Shown: positions 46,579 to 59,135, counted from the first letter of the stretch. The stretch: 64,000 nt of DNA from Botrytis cinerea B05.10 (GCF_000143535.2 NC_037311.1:868001-932000); one strand, 5' to 3'. The notes: a model not told the origin generated them from the sequence alone. Numbers and translations: made by a program.

Positions 46579-48217
46579 ATTTGAAATGTGGGATGTGGTG
46601 GTAGTAGTATACATAAACAGGAGCATTATAGGGAGAAATTGGTTGCATGGGTAGCGTGAATCTGCATTTTTGATGGATTATTGGATGAGAGAACGAATTC
46701 ATGATCTGAATATTCCGTATGCATTATTGGGGGGCAAGAAAGACAGTCAAATACGCACTTTGAAAGTTTAGAACAAGTTGGCAATTGGCATTTACAACTT
46801 GGCAGCATTTTATGGATATATGGATAGAGATGTCTAAGATTGGGGTTGCAGATTGATTAGGGATGAATATCGAGCGATTCTCTTTGGTTGGGGCTTTTGC
46901 GTATACCCTCCCCCTCTTTTATACAATACGAAGTTATGGGTCTGAACAAAAGTTGATTAGCATTCTATATCACAAATGCATATATGTACATTTCTTAGAA
47001 CGCTTCATCATACTTAATCGATGCAAAATCGACACCACAAAGTCGTTTGTAACCTTCCAGCTTTTTATGTAACAGAATGGATGGTGGATCTGATCAGTAC
47101 CTCAACCATTCGACTGCCAACGTTTCCTCTTTGTGCTTTTAGAGATGGCTGAGAGCTCAATTCGAAATAAATAATAGAACCATGGTTCTTATTTCCCATG
47201 ACGTCTCTTGAAGAAAACATGTCACCACAACAGACCCTGAGCCAAATCAAAAACCATACGATGGCATACAACAACACATAAACCAGTCCATGAAGAATTC
47301 AGCATGGCGCGAGGTTTTTACAAATAGAACATGAACCCAGCAGAATATTACCCAAGGCGTAAAATGGACATCCACATCGGTCGCTTGGAACATGGATATC
47401 GGCGCTCTGTCCGCGTCCGTCATTCGACCCCCCATCAAAACAGGCCATCGAACGATGTGCTCCTTTCCCGCCCGAAAAGATACATGGAAGAAAGCACGTA
47501 CCGCGAAAAGATTTTGGAATCGAAAAAAAAGGCTTTTGTCGGCGAGTTGCCCGACGAGATTTAAGATGTGCAACAAAAGATTTTCTGTTTTCCTTTTGGG
47601 GGCAGTTGTGAGGTGGGAGTTTGGAGAGGAGGGGGGGTGGGATTGGTGCAGAGGAAAAAGGGGTCGTGATGTGATGTCTGCAAATCGTTACTTCAGACTC
47701 ACGCGCTGCGATTGGCTCGTATTTATGGCAATCGGAATTTGGGAAGACATCGGAATCGGAATCTCAAGTAGATTCCGATTATTTAAGTCAGGGTCGGTAT
47801 CCAAATCTGCGTTTTAGTGTGACTTTTCTGTGTAACTTTTTCGACGTTGTGGAATGATGTCACTAGGCGAATCAGGTTGATGCAGAGATATGAGATTTCA
47901 TCATGGTGCTCGGGCTACGAAATTCGGAAGTTATGTGTATAAAGTATCTATCTAATTCCTGTGTCATACAGTCTAATTTACTAAGACTATTTGAACATCT
48001 CGAGAGAAGAGAAGAGACGAGACGCGGAGGATGAAGCTCAGTCCGATGGGCTTGCGTAAGATGTAACAAGGCTTGCATCTTGACATGTCCGATTAGCATC
48101 TGTCGGACGCCTTCTCAGAGGTTTCAGGGAGGGCCCCAAAGTCCATGACTGACGTTCTGAACCCTTCCGAACAAGTAGAGTCCGAGTCCCCGAAACACGA
48201 AAACCAACCACTAATCA
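46579..48217. other. Convergent intergenic region
   Basis: The 3' ends of the Hook gene and of mak10 meet in this 1.6 kb. Overlapping open frames on both strands at 47247-47817 have no recognisable features. An 11-base inverted repeat lies at 47754-47780. Confidence 0.5.
47754..47780. repeat. Inverted repeat AATCGGAATCT with nearby direct copies
   Basis: Arms AATCGGAATCT (47754-47764) and AGATTCCGATT (47770-47780) are perfectly complementary around a 5-base loop. The core ATCGGAAT also occurs directly upstream, near 47740 and 47749. It could be a binding-site cluster or chance. Confidence 0.45.
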
Positions 48218-50840
48218 TTACCTTTTCGGATTGGGGAGAATTTTAGGCACGATCCACCAATCGTGATATCCTTTACCCGTTACGGGTATCTCCACCTGGA
48301 TCTTCACTTTACCGTCCTTGCCTGCAGCTTCGATGGCCTTTTTGACCGCTGCAATCGAGATTCCAGTAAAGATACACGCTTTCAAGCAGTCCTTAATATC
48401 TTTCAGCCAACTCTCATGAGATCCACGACAATAAGCATCTTTAGGATTGAGTTTGCTCAGAATCTCGAATCCTTTCTTAGCAGCAGCAGTGGCCTCTCCA
48501 GCGATCAAAAGTAAATCGAGAGTCGTCTCATTGGGCTGCGTGACGTTGTACGTGAACGATTCATACGATAAGGGGGCAGGAAGGCCAATCGTAGAAAACG
48601 GTTTCATGCGGACTTCGTAACGCATTACATCGTTGCCGTATGGTCTCGAAGGGATGGGTATAAGATCCAGACGACGAAGTGCTTCAAACAACGAGGATAG
48701 TGCATCTGCGAAACCATACGTCGAGGTAACTTCCAACATTGAGAAGTTGATGAATGAAATCGCGTTGGTAAATTCCTCTCTTTGAGTAGGATCAAGCTGC
48801 GATTCATTGCGACGTGCAGAGTAGGATCGCATGACCTCGCTTCGGATACGCTCCAGATGACGACTCCTCGTTTTACAAAGATGATTGAGGTAAAAATACA
48901 TCCCTGATAACTCATCCGGTTGGTAAACCTGGAGTTCAAAGCCCAATTGTACTATCCATTCCATTTGACGAAGCTTGTAGTAGTACGCCCATGATGATAG
49001 GGGAAAAGCGTAAATTGGATCATGTGACAAGGTTTTATCTATGAATGGTTTTTCTTTTGTGAATTCTCTCAATTCTTGATCAATCTCTTCACCATCAAGT
49101 TGGAGATTGTCCCAGTCAACAATTGTGTGACAAAGTGTTCGGCGTATGCGACATCGGCTTTGACACATGGTCCGAAGGATGTCTATATATGTGTTGGCCG
49201 CGCGTGATCTAAACAACTCCATTCTTTGAGCCATGTGAAATCTTGGATCATGAGTAACTTCAACTTCATCATTGATACGATCTAGAAGCTGGTTTGCGGG
49301 TAAGGTAAGGCTAGCTAGATCATCATCGAGAACTTCTCGAATAGACATTTTACCCAGTATTACCATATCTGCAAACATGTAATACTGAAGTAAAGTTCGA
49401 ATGTACACAGATGGTTGAGGTTTTCGTGCTTGAAATAATGAAACGAATGTCTTACAGATGTATAATCAGCCAACGAGTAGATATCTCTCATAGTTGATAT
49501 TGCACTTACCATGAGACTGTGACTATCTGTATAGTCAAGTATATCAACTGCAATTTCGCCATCCTTGCACATCCCCTCTAGATGTTCGTAGGCACTCTCT
49601 TGACCCACCACAACAATTGGACGTGGCGGAACCGTACTCGCGAGCTTCCTCTGTAACTTCACACTAAATGACTGGGGAACGGCCTTTGCAAGTTTGCTGG
49701 ATGATTTCAGATCGGAAATGAATGAAAGCGTCTCACGCCACGACTGCTTTGCATCTACAGATCTTGATTCTATCGTATCAACGGTTTTCAAAAAAGCTTG
49801 CCGAAAGTTAAGCCGAGTCGACAAAGCTTCTTTCATATCCTCGGGTATGCTCTGAGCCTGCAAAACTAATTCTACAGTCTCTTTCATGAAACCAAGAATT
49901 TCATCATATTCTATCCCCTCGAGTAGGTTTCTATGGAATGTGTGTGTCGCAAAATCTTCCTCCTAAACGCGCATTAGTGTGGTGTGAAAACAATACACGA
50001 GAAGCGGTAGATACCTCGTAAAAATGCTCTGACCTCACTCGATTATTGACATACCAACAAGTTTTGATAAGACCTAGACAGTACGCCCTCAAAACTTGCA
50101 GCATTAAAGGCTCATCTTCGGCGCAGCTCTCTTCTCTGTCAAACCGGGTCTCATTGAGACTTAAAGGTGAAGGATGTAGAATTCGATCAATGTATAAACT
50201 GGTAAAGATCGTTTGAGCAAGTGGGTGTCCCATGTGCCAAGCCATCTATTCGAAGTCAGACTGCTGAGATTCTAGCTGTGTTTGGCATTATCATACCTCA
50301 TGGCAAAGAAGCTGATCGATGATGCCCAAAATTTCCTCTGGCAGTAACGCCTGAGAGAAATCGTAATTGTCTTCCATAGTTTCTCCAGGAGCTAGATAAC
50401 CACTATCCATTTTTGGATCCATGATCTGTACTCGAAGATCAGCTTAGCCACTTGTTAGAAATGAAAGACAAACCTCTAGAGCAGCAACAGCCTCAAATAA
50501 TGTGAAAAACGGATCCTTAACAAGATCTCCTACTTCGAGCTCTGTGGCAGGCAATTAGCACGTGATCTACACAAAAGTCTTTCGGTTTTGTGATAGGTAA
50601 CACACGGCGAGCAGCATTTGTGAAGATTTGAGTAATATCAGTGATCTTAACTCCCTTGCTGTACAACTTGGGGGCGGGTCTTAGTTCCGGATTGAGCGCT
50701 GCCATCATTGCCGCTGGGTCACTGGGACCTTGATCAAGGTCAAGGTCTGATACTTCTGCAAGCGGCCGTCAGCGATAGGTATTATCATATGAAAGAGGGT
50801 ACTTACGCTGCGTGATAGCAGCTACATCGTTGTTATGCAT
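48218..50840 (-). CDS. mak10: NatC N-terminal acetyltransferase auxiliary subunit Mak10/Naa35
   Basis: This is the non-catalytic, scaffold subunit of the cytosolic NatC complex (with Mak3/Naa30 and Mak31/Naa38), which acetylates nascent proteins starting Met-hydrophobic. Exons in transcript order: 50840-50807, 50755-50606, 50541-50474, 50425-50297, 50245-50015, 49962-49510, 49450-48218, about 765 residues. The family hallmark LVKDPFFTLFEAVAALEIMDPKMDSG is rebuilt across exons 3 and 4, followed by LPEEILGIIDQLLCHEMAWHMGHPLAQTIFTSLYID. The C-terminal half includes DPIYAFPLSSWAYYYKLRQMEWIVQLGFE. Six introns of 48-64 bases sit in the first half and the last exon is long. The start MHNNDVAAITQ is short but fits the first donor. 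Length is near the fungal norm. Confidence 0.92.
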
Positions 50841-51510
50841 GGCTCTACCGTAGCTGTTGTGAATGGTCACTCAAAGCATCGAAATATATCTTATGAGGAA
50901 TATTCGTCGCCTTTGTTTCAATGTTGCGAGGAAGATAGAGTTCTCGCTTGTGACGGAAAGTGGCATGAGTGTAGTATTCCATATTCAAGGACAATGAGTA
51001 AATGCAGAAAAGTAGTTTCAACACTGGAAAATTATTTATTTACATTTTATTGAGGCTAATTCATGATTTCGGAGGACGTTAGATATCTCATCTTGTTTCA
51101 CACACATCAATCTCGTCTCTGTACTACTTGATTATAGTTTTCAACTTTAGGGTGATGGGTTAAATATGTGCTACAACATGTATGAGGACTGAGTATAATT
51201 ACTTAGGCCAGACTATAGAACACTGTCACCTACATACATCATGGAAAGAGTTTATGGGGGGTTCAAACATTTCAATGTGATAGCGTATGAGAGATGCTAA
51301 TATAAACTGCTTCGGAGATGTCAAGCCGTCCAGACGATATCATGCAGAATATAGAATAGACTAGAATAGTTGCGAGAGTAATGAGACTTTTCGATTGCCT
51401 TGGCTCAATAGCCCTGAATGATACAAATGTACAAGTCCACTCTGCCATTCATTTCTCGCACAGCTCTTTCCCCTCCTCCCTCCGGGGCGTTAATGGCGTT
51501 GTGTCCATAT
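50841..51510. other. Intergenic region upstream of mak10
   Basis: Both flanking genes run on the minus strand, so this should hold the mak10 promoter and the 3' end of atp15. A 72-codon plus-strand frame (50838-51053) overlapping the mak10 start has no support. Confidence 0.5.
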
Positions 51511-51911
51511 TTAAGAAGATGAAGTAGCCTCTGCCATTGATGCTGCGTTGGCATCCGCAACGTTCTTGACCTCGCCTTGCTTGCCGTTCTGTTCCAACGA
51601 TCCTCGTTAGTCAACCTCCCACAATTTAATCCCGCGACTCGAGGAGTCACTTACGTTCCACTTGGCGAATCTCAATTCCATCTCTCCTCTGCGCTCAGCG
51701 GCCAATCGTTTGTCATCTTTCAAGCTTCTTCGAACAGTTCGTGCGGCGACGGACAAGTACTTGTTGTAGCTGTAATCCAGAGATATGTCAGTAAAAGTCT
51801 TCCCCGGTGCGGCGCCCAATGCCCTCCATTGCGCCAAACAAAAGATTTGCAAGGAGGTCGCAGAACTGCGACTACGTACGTGAGACCTGAGGCTTTCCAC
51901 GCAAATGCCAT
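51511..51911 (-). CDS. atp15: Mitochondrial ATP synthase subunit epsilon (Atp15)
   Basis: This 74-residue protein is the small epsilon subunit of the F1 central stalk. Exons 51911-51880, 51769-51655 and 51588-51511 join as MAFAWKASGLTYNKYLSVAA, then RTVRRSLKDDKRLAAERRG and a polar tail ending ATSSS. The fungal/animal epsilon pattern W-KAG-(S/T)Y-KYL-VAA-(A/T)-(V/I)R-SLK is clear. As in yeast there is no cleavable presequence. Two introns, one of 110 bases, interrupt a coding length of only 225 bases. It lies next to qcr2 in the same orientation, so two respiratory-chain genes are neighbours. An E-box palindrome sits about 110 bases upstream of its start. Confidence 0.93.
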
Positions 51912-52242
51912 TTTGTAAGATGAGGGATATGTGAATCGGGACGATGTAATATGAAGAGAGGTTGCTGCCGTGCCTTTGACTTTCCGTAGAACGCGGGAAG
52001 AATTGGAGAAATTTCCGAGATCACGTGATATTGATATTCCGAGCCGGCCTGCTCATAGCAGAATGAGCTGACTACAAAGTTTCTTTAAAGTCTAGCATTG
52101 TAAGATTACTTGATATGCATTCAATGTCTAATTCATCCGCATCAAAGGAAATCAATCATATATTCACAGCAAGCATCACATCTACAATACACTCTAAGAG
52201 CTTTTGATAATACACCCCTTTATCCCATCTTTAAATCTAGCT
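51912..52242. other. Short intergenic region, atp15 promoter
   Basis: It separates the atp15 start from the qcr2 stop, both on the minus strand. It holds the palindrome TCACGTGA at 52021-52028 and no coding signal. Confidence 0.55.
52021..52028. promoter_or_regulatory. TCACGTGA palindrome upstream of atp15
   Basis: This exact extended E-box, inside GATCACGTGATA, lies about 110 bases upstream of the atp15 start codon. Cbf1-like factors bind this sequence in fungi and regulate respiratory and sulfur genes in some species. Function here is inference. Confidence 0.4.
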
Positions 52243-53810
52243 TTACACTGTAAGACCAAGCTCCTCTGCATAAGGAAGAACATAAAGATCACCAACTGCC
52301 GAAACTGTAGCTTTGCCCTCCAAAATAGCCTTTGCAGCCTATGATAAACATTAGTATCACGTCGTATGAGCAATCGAGAGGTACATACCGATTTCAACTT
52401 CTCAATGCTGACAGATTCGACGCTCTTGCCAACTTCATCGATTTGGAATGCCTTTCCGCCGTGGACAAGTCCAGAGCCAGTTAAGACAAGGCCAGCCTCA
52501 ACATTTTGGCCTTCCTCCAATGCGTTGTACTTAGCATTAGCGACAGCTTTTGTGAAATCTTCTTGACTGATAGAACCTTCAGAAATTGCCTTGAGGGCCT
52601 TGACAGCCTCAATAGCAGCTGATCTAACAGCGGATGCAGATCCATTGAATTGAAGTGCCAAGAGTCCAGCATCGGAGTAAGCAAAGTTGGTAGCTGTGGC
52701 GCTGGCTCCTGGGAATGAAGATGCAGCCTTGGATAAGATTGAGAATCCAGTGGACCACTTGATGCTGGATTTTCCTCCGAGGAGAGATGCAAGGACGGAG
52801 AATTCAGGTTTGTATGATCCTCCTGCTGTGAAGGAACTAGATCCAGGGAAAGCGAGAACAAAAGAGTTACCCGAGCCATGGGCAATACGTTCCTCGCCAC
52901 CGTAGTATTTAGTGGCACCAGGACCAGAGAGAGCTTGTCCGGCGTGAGTACCAGTGAAGAACTCTCCTACCCATTTCGATAAATCTGCCTGGCTGGCACC
53001 ATTTGCAACAACGGCAATGTTTGGCTTTGAGTATGCTTGGGTTGAAAATTCGCTGACGGAGTCCGAGCTCAAGTATTTTGTAAGAGGTGTAGATGAAGAT
53101 GGGAAGAGAGGCGTTCCGAGTCCTCTATGGAATGCAACACCGTGTGCTGAGTTGATAGCAAGCTCGGATACGCTTCCAAGGAGTTTCTTTTGGCCCAACT
53201 TAATCTGGTGCTCGACTTCTTCGTGGTATTCATGTGCTGTTATGAACAGTCAGTTGGCATCCTTATGAACCTTTCCCAACTCCAGACTTACAAGTATACT
53301 TTGTCGCAGAGATGACTTCACCAAGGAGCTCGGTAAAGTATGGTAAATCTTCCCGAAGAAACTTAGCCTCAACAACGAGTGCCTCGCGGGTGTGGTAAGC
53401 GTTCAATTGTGCGCCCAAGAGTTCAGATTCTCTGCAGATACGAAGGGCGGATCGCTTCAAGGTGTTCTAATTTGTAAAACATAAATCAGTATCTTGCGGA
53501 ATACAATAAAATGCGAAAGTTGGTGCTTGTATTTGAAGTTTACCTTGAATGCAAATCGCTCTAAGCCTGATGTCAAACCTGGTGCAGTCTGGTATCTTGT
53601 TCCAGCCTTAGCAACGACAGCAAGTTTGGTGGTGGCTCCAGCGACATCTCTGCTTGCGACTTTGACTCCAGCAACATCAGATGATTCGTATGAGAATGAA
53701 GTCGATCCGGAGGAAACGGCAGCAAGGCCACGACGATTAGCTGGCTGAGCACAGCATTGCCTGCGAACAGCAAGCTGTGCGTGTCTTCCAATCGCCGACC
53801 GTGAGATCAT
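52243..53810 (-). CDS. qcr2: Cytochrome bc1 complex core protein 2 (Qcr2)
   Basis: This is a core subunit of mitochondrial complex III, an M16 (processing-peptidase-like) protein without protease activity. Exons in transcript order: 53810-53544, 53466-53292, 53236-52389, 52338-52243, about 461 residues. The N-terminus MISRSAIGRHAQLAVRRQ, rich in Arg, Ser and Ala, is a mitochondrial presequence. Family phrases are VVAKAGTRYQTAPGLTSGLERFAFKNT, LREDLPYFTELLGEVI and SVLASLLGGKSSIKWSTGFS. The zinc-binding HxxEH motif of active M16 peptidases is absent, as expected for core 2. It ends VLPYAEELGLTV. It diverges from rpc82 across a 353-base gap. Confidence 0.93.
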
Positions 53811-54163
53811 TGTTTGGATATATTGGGATAAGGAGGGGAGACTCGGTATTTTTTAAAGATCAAGACGTTCAATAACACCAATATCCTACAGTTCTTTTCG
53901 CTGGAAGATCTCGGAACAATCAGGCTAGTCTCATTATGGTTTAGTGTTTTGTGTAATTCAATCCCCTCCAGTTTTGATTTGCCCATTCGACAATTGGTCC
54001 CCCACCTCAAAATTTCTAAGTAATAATCTGAGCATTCGACAATCTGGAATTTCTACCTATTCTACAACTTTATTTAACATCTTCCATTTTGTCAATGAAA
54101 TATCGGTAGTAATTGTGGAAGCTCTAGGGATTCTGAAATCATCCTCTAGCAGCAACAAAAATC
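53811..54163. other. Divergent promoter region, qcr2 and rpc82
   Basis: Only 353 bases separate the two start codons, so the promoters must share this space. No conspicuous motif stands out. Confidence 0.5.
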
Positions 54164-56438
54164 ATGTCTAAAGTAAGTTCAATTGCTTTAAGTCAGAATC
54201 ACCGCCGTCGCCTGCCATTCGCATCAAGATACATGCTACAATACTGCGAATTCTATTGTAACCAGCTAACTCAATGGATAGTCCAAACATGCGGTTGAGC
54301 TTTGCTCACTGCTAGTTGATGATATTTATGGCGAACTATCGTCTGTAAGTCCACCGCTCACTCCATCTATCCAAAATATATTGAATCAAGCCTTGCATAA
54401 ATGGCAAGGCTGAAGAAAATATCTCCGCCGTTGTAAAGTCTGACATCATGTAGCGCATTTTTACTATTTTGCTCAGACGGGGAAGGTTACCTATGAATGC
54501 GCTCAAACGACACACTCAACTCACAACGCGACAATTGAAGCTTGGATTAACGGTCTTAGTACGACAAAATTTGGTTTACCATAACTCAGAAGGCAGTGAC
54601 ACCCATTATGAAGCGAATATCGATGCCGCATATGCGTTGGTTAGATCTGGGAAAATCTTAGAAATTGCGGAAGAACGATTTGGGTCTGTTGCGGCCGAGA
54701 TTATGGGACAATTGGTACTTTTGGGCCACGCCAAAATATCCGACATAATCGCAGAGTTAAACAAGAACCATGAACCACACGCCAATGGCAACAGCAACGA
54801 AACCAACGGCGCGACAAATGGCAATGGTGTTCATTCATATCCCTCAGGGCAATTGAACCATACATTGATCCAATTATTGGAGGAAGGATTTATTCAACCT
54901 GTTGGCCAGAATATGTTTCGAAGTCCGACAGATAGTTATAACGCGGTTGAAAAGGCGCTTCTTCAAGATAGTTATGGGGGAGCCACGAGAGGCACGAAGC
55001 AAAAAGACGAGTTGAGGATGAGAATCCGAGGACAGCTCCAAGAACTGAGAGCTCAGGTTCCAAATTGGAAACCTGTCGGTTACAATCGCTCATCTACCAA
55101 TGGCCATACGAACGACATTGCCTCGAAACGAAGAAGACTCTCTCACAGCGGGGGTGCAACTAATGGGTATGACTTTGGCGACGACGAAAGTAGCAAGCTT
55201 GACGTGAGACTTTTGCATCATCTATGGCTGTCTATGATTACATGCTAATATATTTCCAGGGAAATTTGGTTTTACGAATCAACCATGAGAAATGCACTGT
55301 CTTTATGAGAAATCGACGACTTGTTGAGCTTGCAAATTCCCGGATTGGCGTAACCACATCGTATATCTATGCGGAGCTTCTTCGACTCATGGCAGAGCAA
55401 ATTCCTAGGTGTCGACCCGATCCTAGAATTGACGATGCTGTGGACGACGCTGATGGGCCTTCAATCATAATAACAACACAAGAGTTGACTGATGCTTTAA
55501 GTAAGACAATCAACGTATCCACTGGAATCGGCAAAGCTACGAGCCAAAAGATCGACACTTCCAGACTTGACAAACTGCAGAACGGCAGAAAGAGAAAGGC
55601 TCAGGATGAAGCAGAAGTAGAAGGTGTGGCAAGTTCTGACGAGGAGTCAGAAGATGATCACAAGCCTTTCACGAATGGAAACGGCCATGCAATGGATGTT
55701 GACGAAGATGATCCATTTTCGGATCAACCCGGGGCTAACACCAGCAAACGAGCCGTCACTTTTAAAGACCGGGACAGAACTCCTCCTCCAACAGAGAGTC
55801 GCCAGGCCCGAATGATGCATGTAATGAGCCATCTCCAGTTGTTAGCCGCTGATGATTGCCAACTACTACGAAAGTGCGGTGCTCGGCAAATGGGCGAGTG
55901 GACGGTAGATTTTGAGCGTGTGATTGACCGACTTCGAGAATCCGAACTTGACTCCATCATTTATGAGAATTTTGGCCAAATTGGTCATCGACTTGTACGA
56001 GTCATGAGGAAGATGGGGAAGCTTGAAGAAAAGCATATTGCCAAGCTGGCGTTGATCAAGCAGCAGGACTCCCGTACTACACTTGTGAACATGCAAATGC
56101 ATGGTATGGTTGATATCCAGGAAGTCCCCAGGGATACTGGTCGTATGATTGTGCGTACTATACACTTGTGGTTTTGTGATGAAGACCGGGTTACCTCACT
56201 TTTGTTGGATCGAACTTACAAGGCCATGTCAAGATGTCTCCAGCGACTCGATGTAGAGAAGCGACGCAAAGCAAATATCATTGCATTGTCAGAGCGTACA
56301 GATGTTCAAGGTCAAGAAGAGGCTTTTCTTCGACCAGAACAGATGAACCAGTTGCGTGAGATCCGGGCGAAGGAGGAAGATTTATTAGGACAGATTTGTA
56401 GACTCGACGAATTGGTCGGCATATTTCAAGATTATTAA
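54164..56438 (+). CDS. rpc82: RNA polymerase III subunit Rpc82 (C82/RPC3)
   Basis: This is the largest subunit of the Pol III-specific C82-C34-C31 trimer needed for initiation at tRNA and 5S genes. Exons 54164-54172, 54282-54344, 54454-55203 and 55260-56438 give about 666 residues. The first exon codes only for Met-Ser-Lys, and two 109-base introns flank a 63-base exon. HAVELCSLLVDDIYGELSSRIFTILLRRGRLPMNALKRHTQLTTRQLKLGLTVLVRQNLV is split here as the first winged-helix domain; further winged helices follow (NLVLRINHEKCTVFMRNRRLVELA). An acidic Ser-rich loop lies near 400-440, and the C-terminal coiled coil ends ICRLDELVGIFQDY. The 54454 acceptor was chosen because it restores ILLRRGR after ELSSR. 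Nuclear. Confidence 0.92.
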
Positions 56439-57140
56439 CTCATATGGAGGGAAGGTTTTGGTTCGGGGCTTTAGCGTTCTTGATTTTTCACACTGGGGCG
56501 GCGCCATCTACTGCATAAAGAAAGGCGTTCTAGTATAGTCGAGCAGCAATGGTTATTTCCAGTTGACTCATTACTTTGAGATACCATAGGTTTATTTCGT
56601 AGCCTAGATTAGTTGCTCAGGCAAATATTCTCCAAATTTACAGATTGTAAAGTAGGTATGAAGCTTTTAATGCCATTGTTTCGCTTCTGATTATCTCCCC
56701 TTGAATAGATACAATATTACTTAATTACCTAATATTCTCCAGTCAATACATAAAACTCATTGGGAGTGTTACTAAACTTTTTGGTTAATCATTTAATAAG
56801 TCTTATCATACAACGTCTATCTCTCCAAGGCACAATTCCCACCTGTCATTTTGATCATCTAAAAGCTATTATCAACCAGTCCAGTTTCGCCAGTAACGTT
56901 TCGTTTCATACCCCACGGCAAACTTCGTGCTAATTGTCCCTGGTGCGCACGGACAACTCACAAAGGCTTTCTAAAGGTCCAAAGAAAAAAAAAGTTTGGG
57001 AATCACACCAGACGAAATATTTTTCTATTTCGACAATCTTTGAAGAATAGAACAATTCAAAGCCTCAGACAATTTTGAATTCTTCACTCATTTAGTTGAT
57101 TTTGAAGCATTTACTATTTATTTCTGTCATTGCCGCCATA
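56439..57140. other. Intergenic region, ggc1 promoter
   Basis: This 0.7 kb holds the 3' end of rpc82 and the promoter of ggc1. Near the ggc1 start it becomes AT-rich with CAATTC-like motifs. No gene is seen. Confidence 0.5.
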
Positions 57141-58320
57141 ATGTCTCCAATTGCCGCATCGCCTTCTAAAGGCTACAAGTCAGAATCTACATTGGCTAGA
57201 TTGTTGGGATCAGGTTAGATTCTTCAGATTAGTTTAAATACGAGCCATTACTTACACTATGCGTAGGATCTGCCGGTATTGCTGAGCTTGCTGTCTTTCA
57301 CCCTGTATAGACACACCAAGACCCCTCATTGAGAATGAACTTACTGACCCATCAAAGGTCGACACAATCGCAAAGAGATTGATGAGCAATCAGGGATCGG
57401 TACAAACCCCCGTTAATACACTCTTCTACCATTCCATGCTAATTACTTGCACTGCAGACCAAGGGCAAATTGGCAGAAGTTATCTTCAAGGACAAGGCAA
57501 CAGCATCTGTCGGCACCAAATTCTTTTCTCTCTTCCCGGGTCTTGGATACGCTGCAGGATACAAGGTTCTGCAAAGAGTCTACAAGTATGGTGGACAACC
57601 ATTTGTTCGCGATTATCTTACTACACACCACGGTAGTACATTCGAAAACACATTTGGCAAAAAGACTGGAAAGGCTATGATGAGTTCAGTAGCAGGAAGT
57701 CTTGTTGGAATCGGAGAGATTGTCCTCCTTCCTCTCGATGTTCTTAAGATCAAGCGTCAGACAAACCCTGAGGCTTTCAGAGGACGAGGAGTTGTGAGAA
57801 TCGTTAGAGATGAAGGGTTTGGATTATACAGAGGCTGGCAATGGACCGCTGCGAGAAACGCACCAGGATCCTTTGCTGTGAGTTCCCCTCCACTTCTTCC
57901 TTAAAACAGCTGCTAATGTATTTCAAAGCTCTTCGGAGGATCTGCCTTTGCTAAAGGATACCTTTTCAATTTGAATGATTACAACAAGGCCACCTGGTTC
58001 CAGAACTTCGTGGCTTCTATTGCCGGTGCCTCTGCATCTCTTGTCGTCTCCGCGCCTCTCGATGTTATCAAGACCCGTATTCAAAACCGTAACTTCGAAA
58101 ACCCAGAGAGTGGTTTCAGAATTGTGTCAAGCATGATGAAGAACGAGGGCATGACTAGTTTCTTCAAGGGTTTAACACCAAAGGTATGCTAGTTCTTCAC
58201 TCATTTTCAAGTCATGACACTAACGTCTAATAGCTATTGATGACTGGACCAAAATTGGTGTTCTCTTTCTGGCTTGCACAAACTTTAATCCCTGCTTTTG
58301 ATATCGCTCTTTCCAAATAG
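57141..58320 (+). CDS. ggc1: Mitochondrial GTP/GDP carrier Ggc1
   Basis: This inner-membrane carrier imports GTP in exchange for GDP, and in yeast its loss disturbs iron balance and mtDNA. Exons 57141-57213, 57267-57304, 57358-57399, 57458-57877, 57929-58183 and 58234-58320 give 304 residues. The N-terminus MSPIAASPSKGYKSESTLARLLGSGSAGIAELAVFHPVDTIAKRLMSN is rebuilt over three small exons and matches the Ggc1/Yhm1 pattern, including the first carrier signature HPVDTIAKR. The second and third signatures read LPLDVLKIKRQ and APLDVIKTRIQ. Six membrane helices are expected. The fifth exon-intron set is canonical throughout. It ends IPAFDIALSK. Confidence 0.94.
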
Positions 58321-58885
58321 ATTGTTCGTGTGCAATGGAGTCTCATAATGTAATAATACCAAGACGGATGGGATGGAAAACTGGCGTTTAATGATATAGA
58401 ACGATATATTGTACCCTCCTTGTAGATAGCTGGGAGTCGATATATGGGAGGGCAAATCACTCGACTCAAATGACAATGACAATGATAAACGGAATAGATA
58501 CCTAAATTATTGCTGTTACATTTTTTGCTGTGAATCATTGCATGACGGAACAACTCGGGCTGATGAGCATTTTGTATGATGCCCAGCAGTATTTTGCAAA
58601 TGGTGTTCAAATTAACAATTTTATCAGCCTCCCAACTCTTTATTACTGTCTAACGATTTTGTCCTGAGAAACCCAAAGTTTCGTTTTATACATGTCTGGG
58701 TAGAAGAGCAATAGTAGGATTTCTACTCCATCGGTTATTACCCCTCCATGAAGAAGCTATGGCATCTCGGCACTAGCCGGGGATTTTTGTATCCACAAAT
58801 TTCGACTTATTTAACCCATGAATTTTCCACAAACTCAAATCTCCTATACACACGCTGTTAATAATTTACACGTGAAAGTATCATC
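58321..58885. other. Intergenic region
   Basis: This 0.56 kb separates ggc1 and the Nce101-like gene, both on the plus strand. No coding signal is seen; it should hold the ggc1 3' end and the next promoter. Confidence 0.5.
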
Positions 58886-59135
58886 ATGCCTACTCCAACA
58901 TATCTCATATCTAGAGTTGGTGATCCAATCTTTGCCCTATTCATTGGGGTAGGGGCAACGGTGACTCGTATCAACAGAGAAGAAAAGGAACAAGGACGCA
59001 CCACCCAGCAAACAATCGATTCGGCATTCAGGTATGTAATCTGGAAGTCTATCCCTCTTGAGCATTTAATGACACATGCCATATAGAAGAATTGGCTTTC
59101 CTCGTTCGGATGATCCTTTGGCGAAGAAGAATTAA
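58886..59135 (+). CDS. nce101: Small Nce101-like membrane protein
   Basis: Exons 58886-59031 and 59087-59135 give 64 residues. The sequence MPTPTYLISRVGDPIFALFIG continues with a single membrane helix and a charged tail (TRINREEKEQGRTTQQTIDSAFRR) and ends FPRSDDPLAKKN. This is the pattern of the Nce101 family (non-classical export protein 1 of yeast), short proteins with one N-terminal membrane segment. The yeast protein was linked to leaderless secretion, but its molecular function is not settled. The 55-base intron is canonical and the second exon is only 49 bases. Confidence 0.8.

Noticed and set aside
47247..47817. Overlapping frames on both strands between the Hook and mak10 genes
   Set aside because: No recognisable domain, signal peptide or consistent splice sites; neither strand is better than the other.
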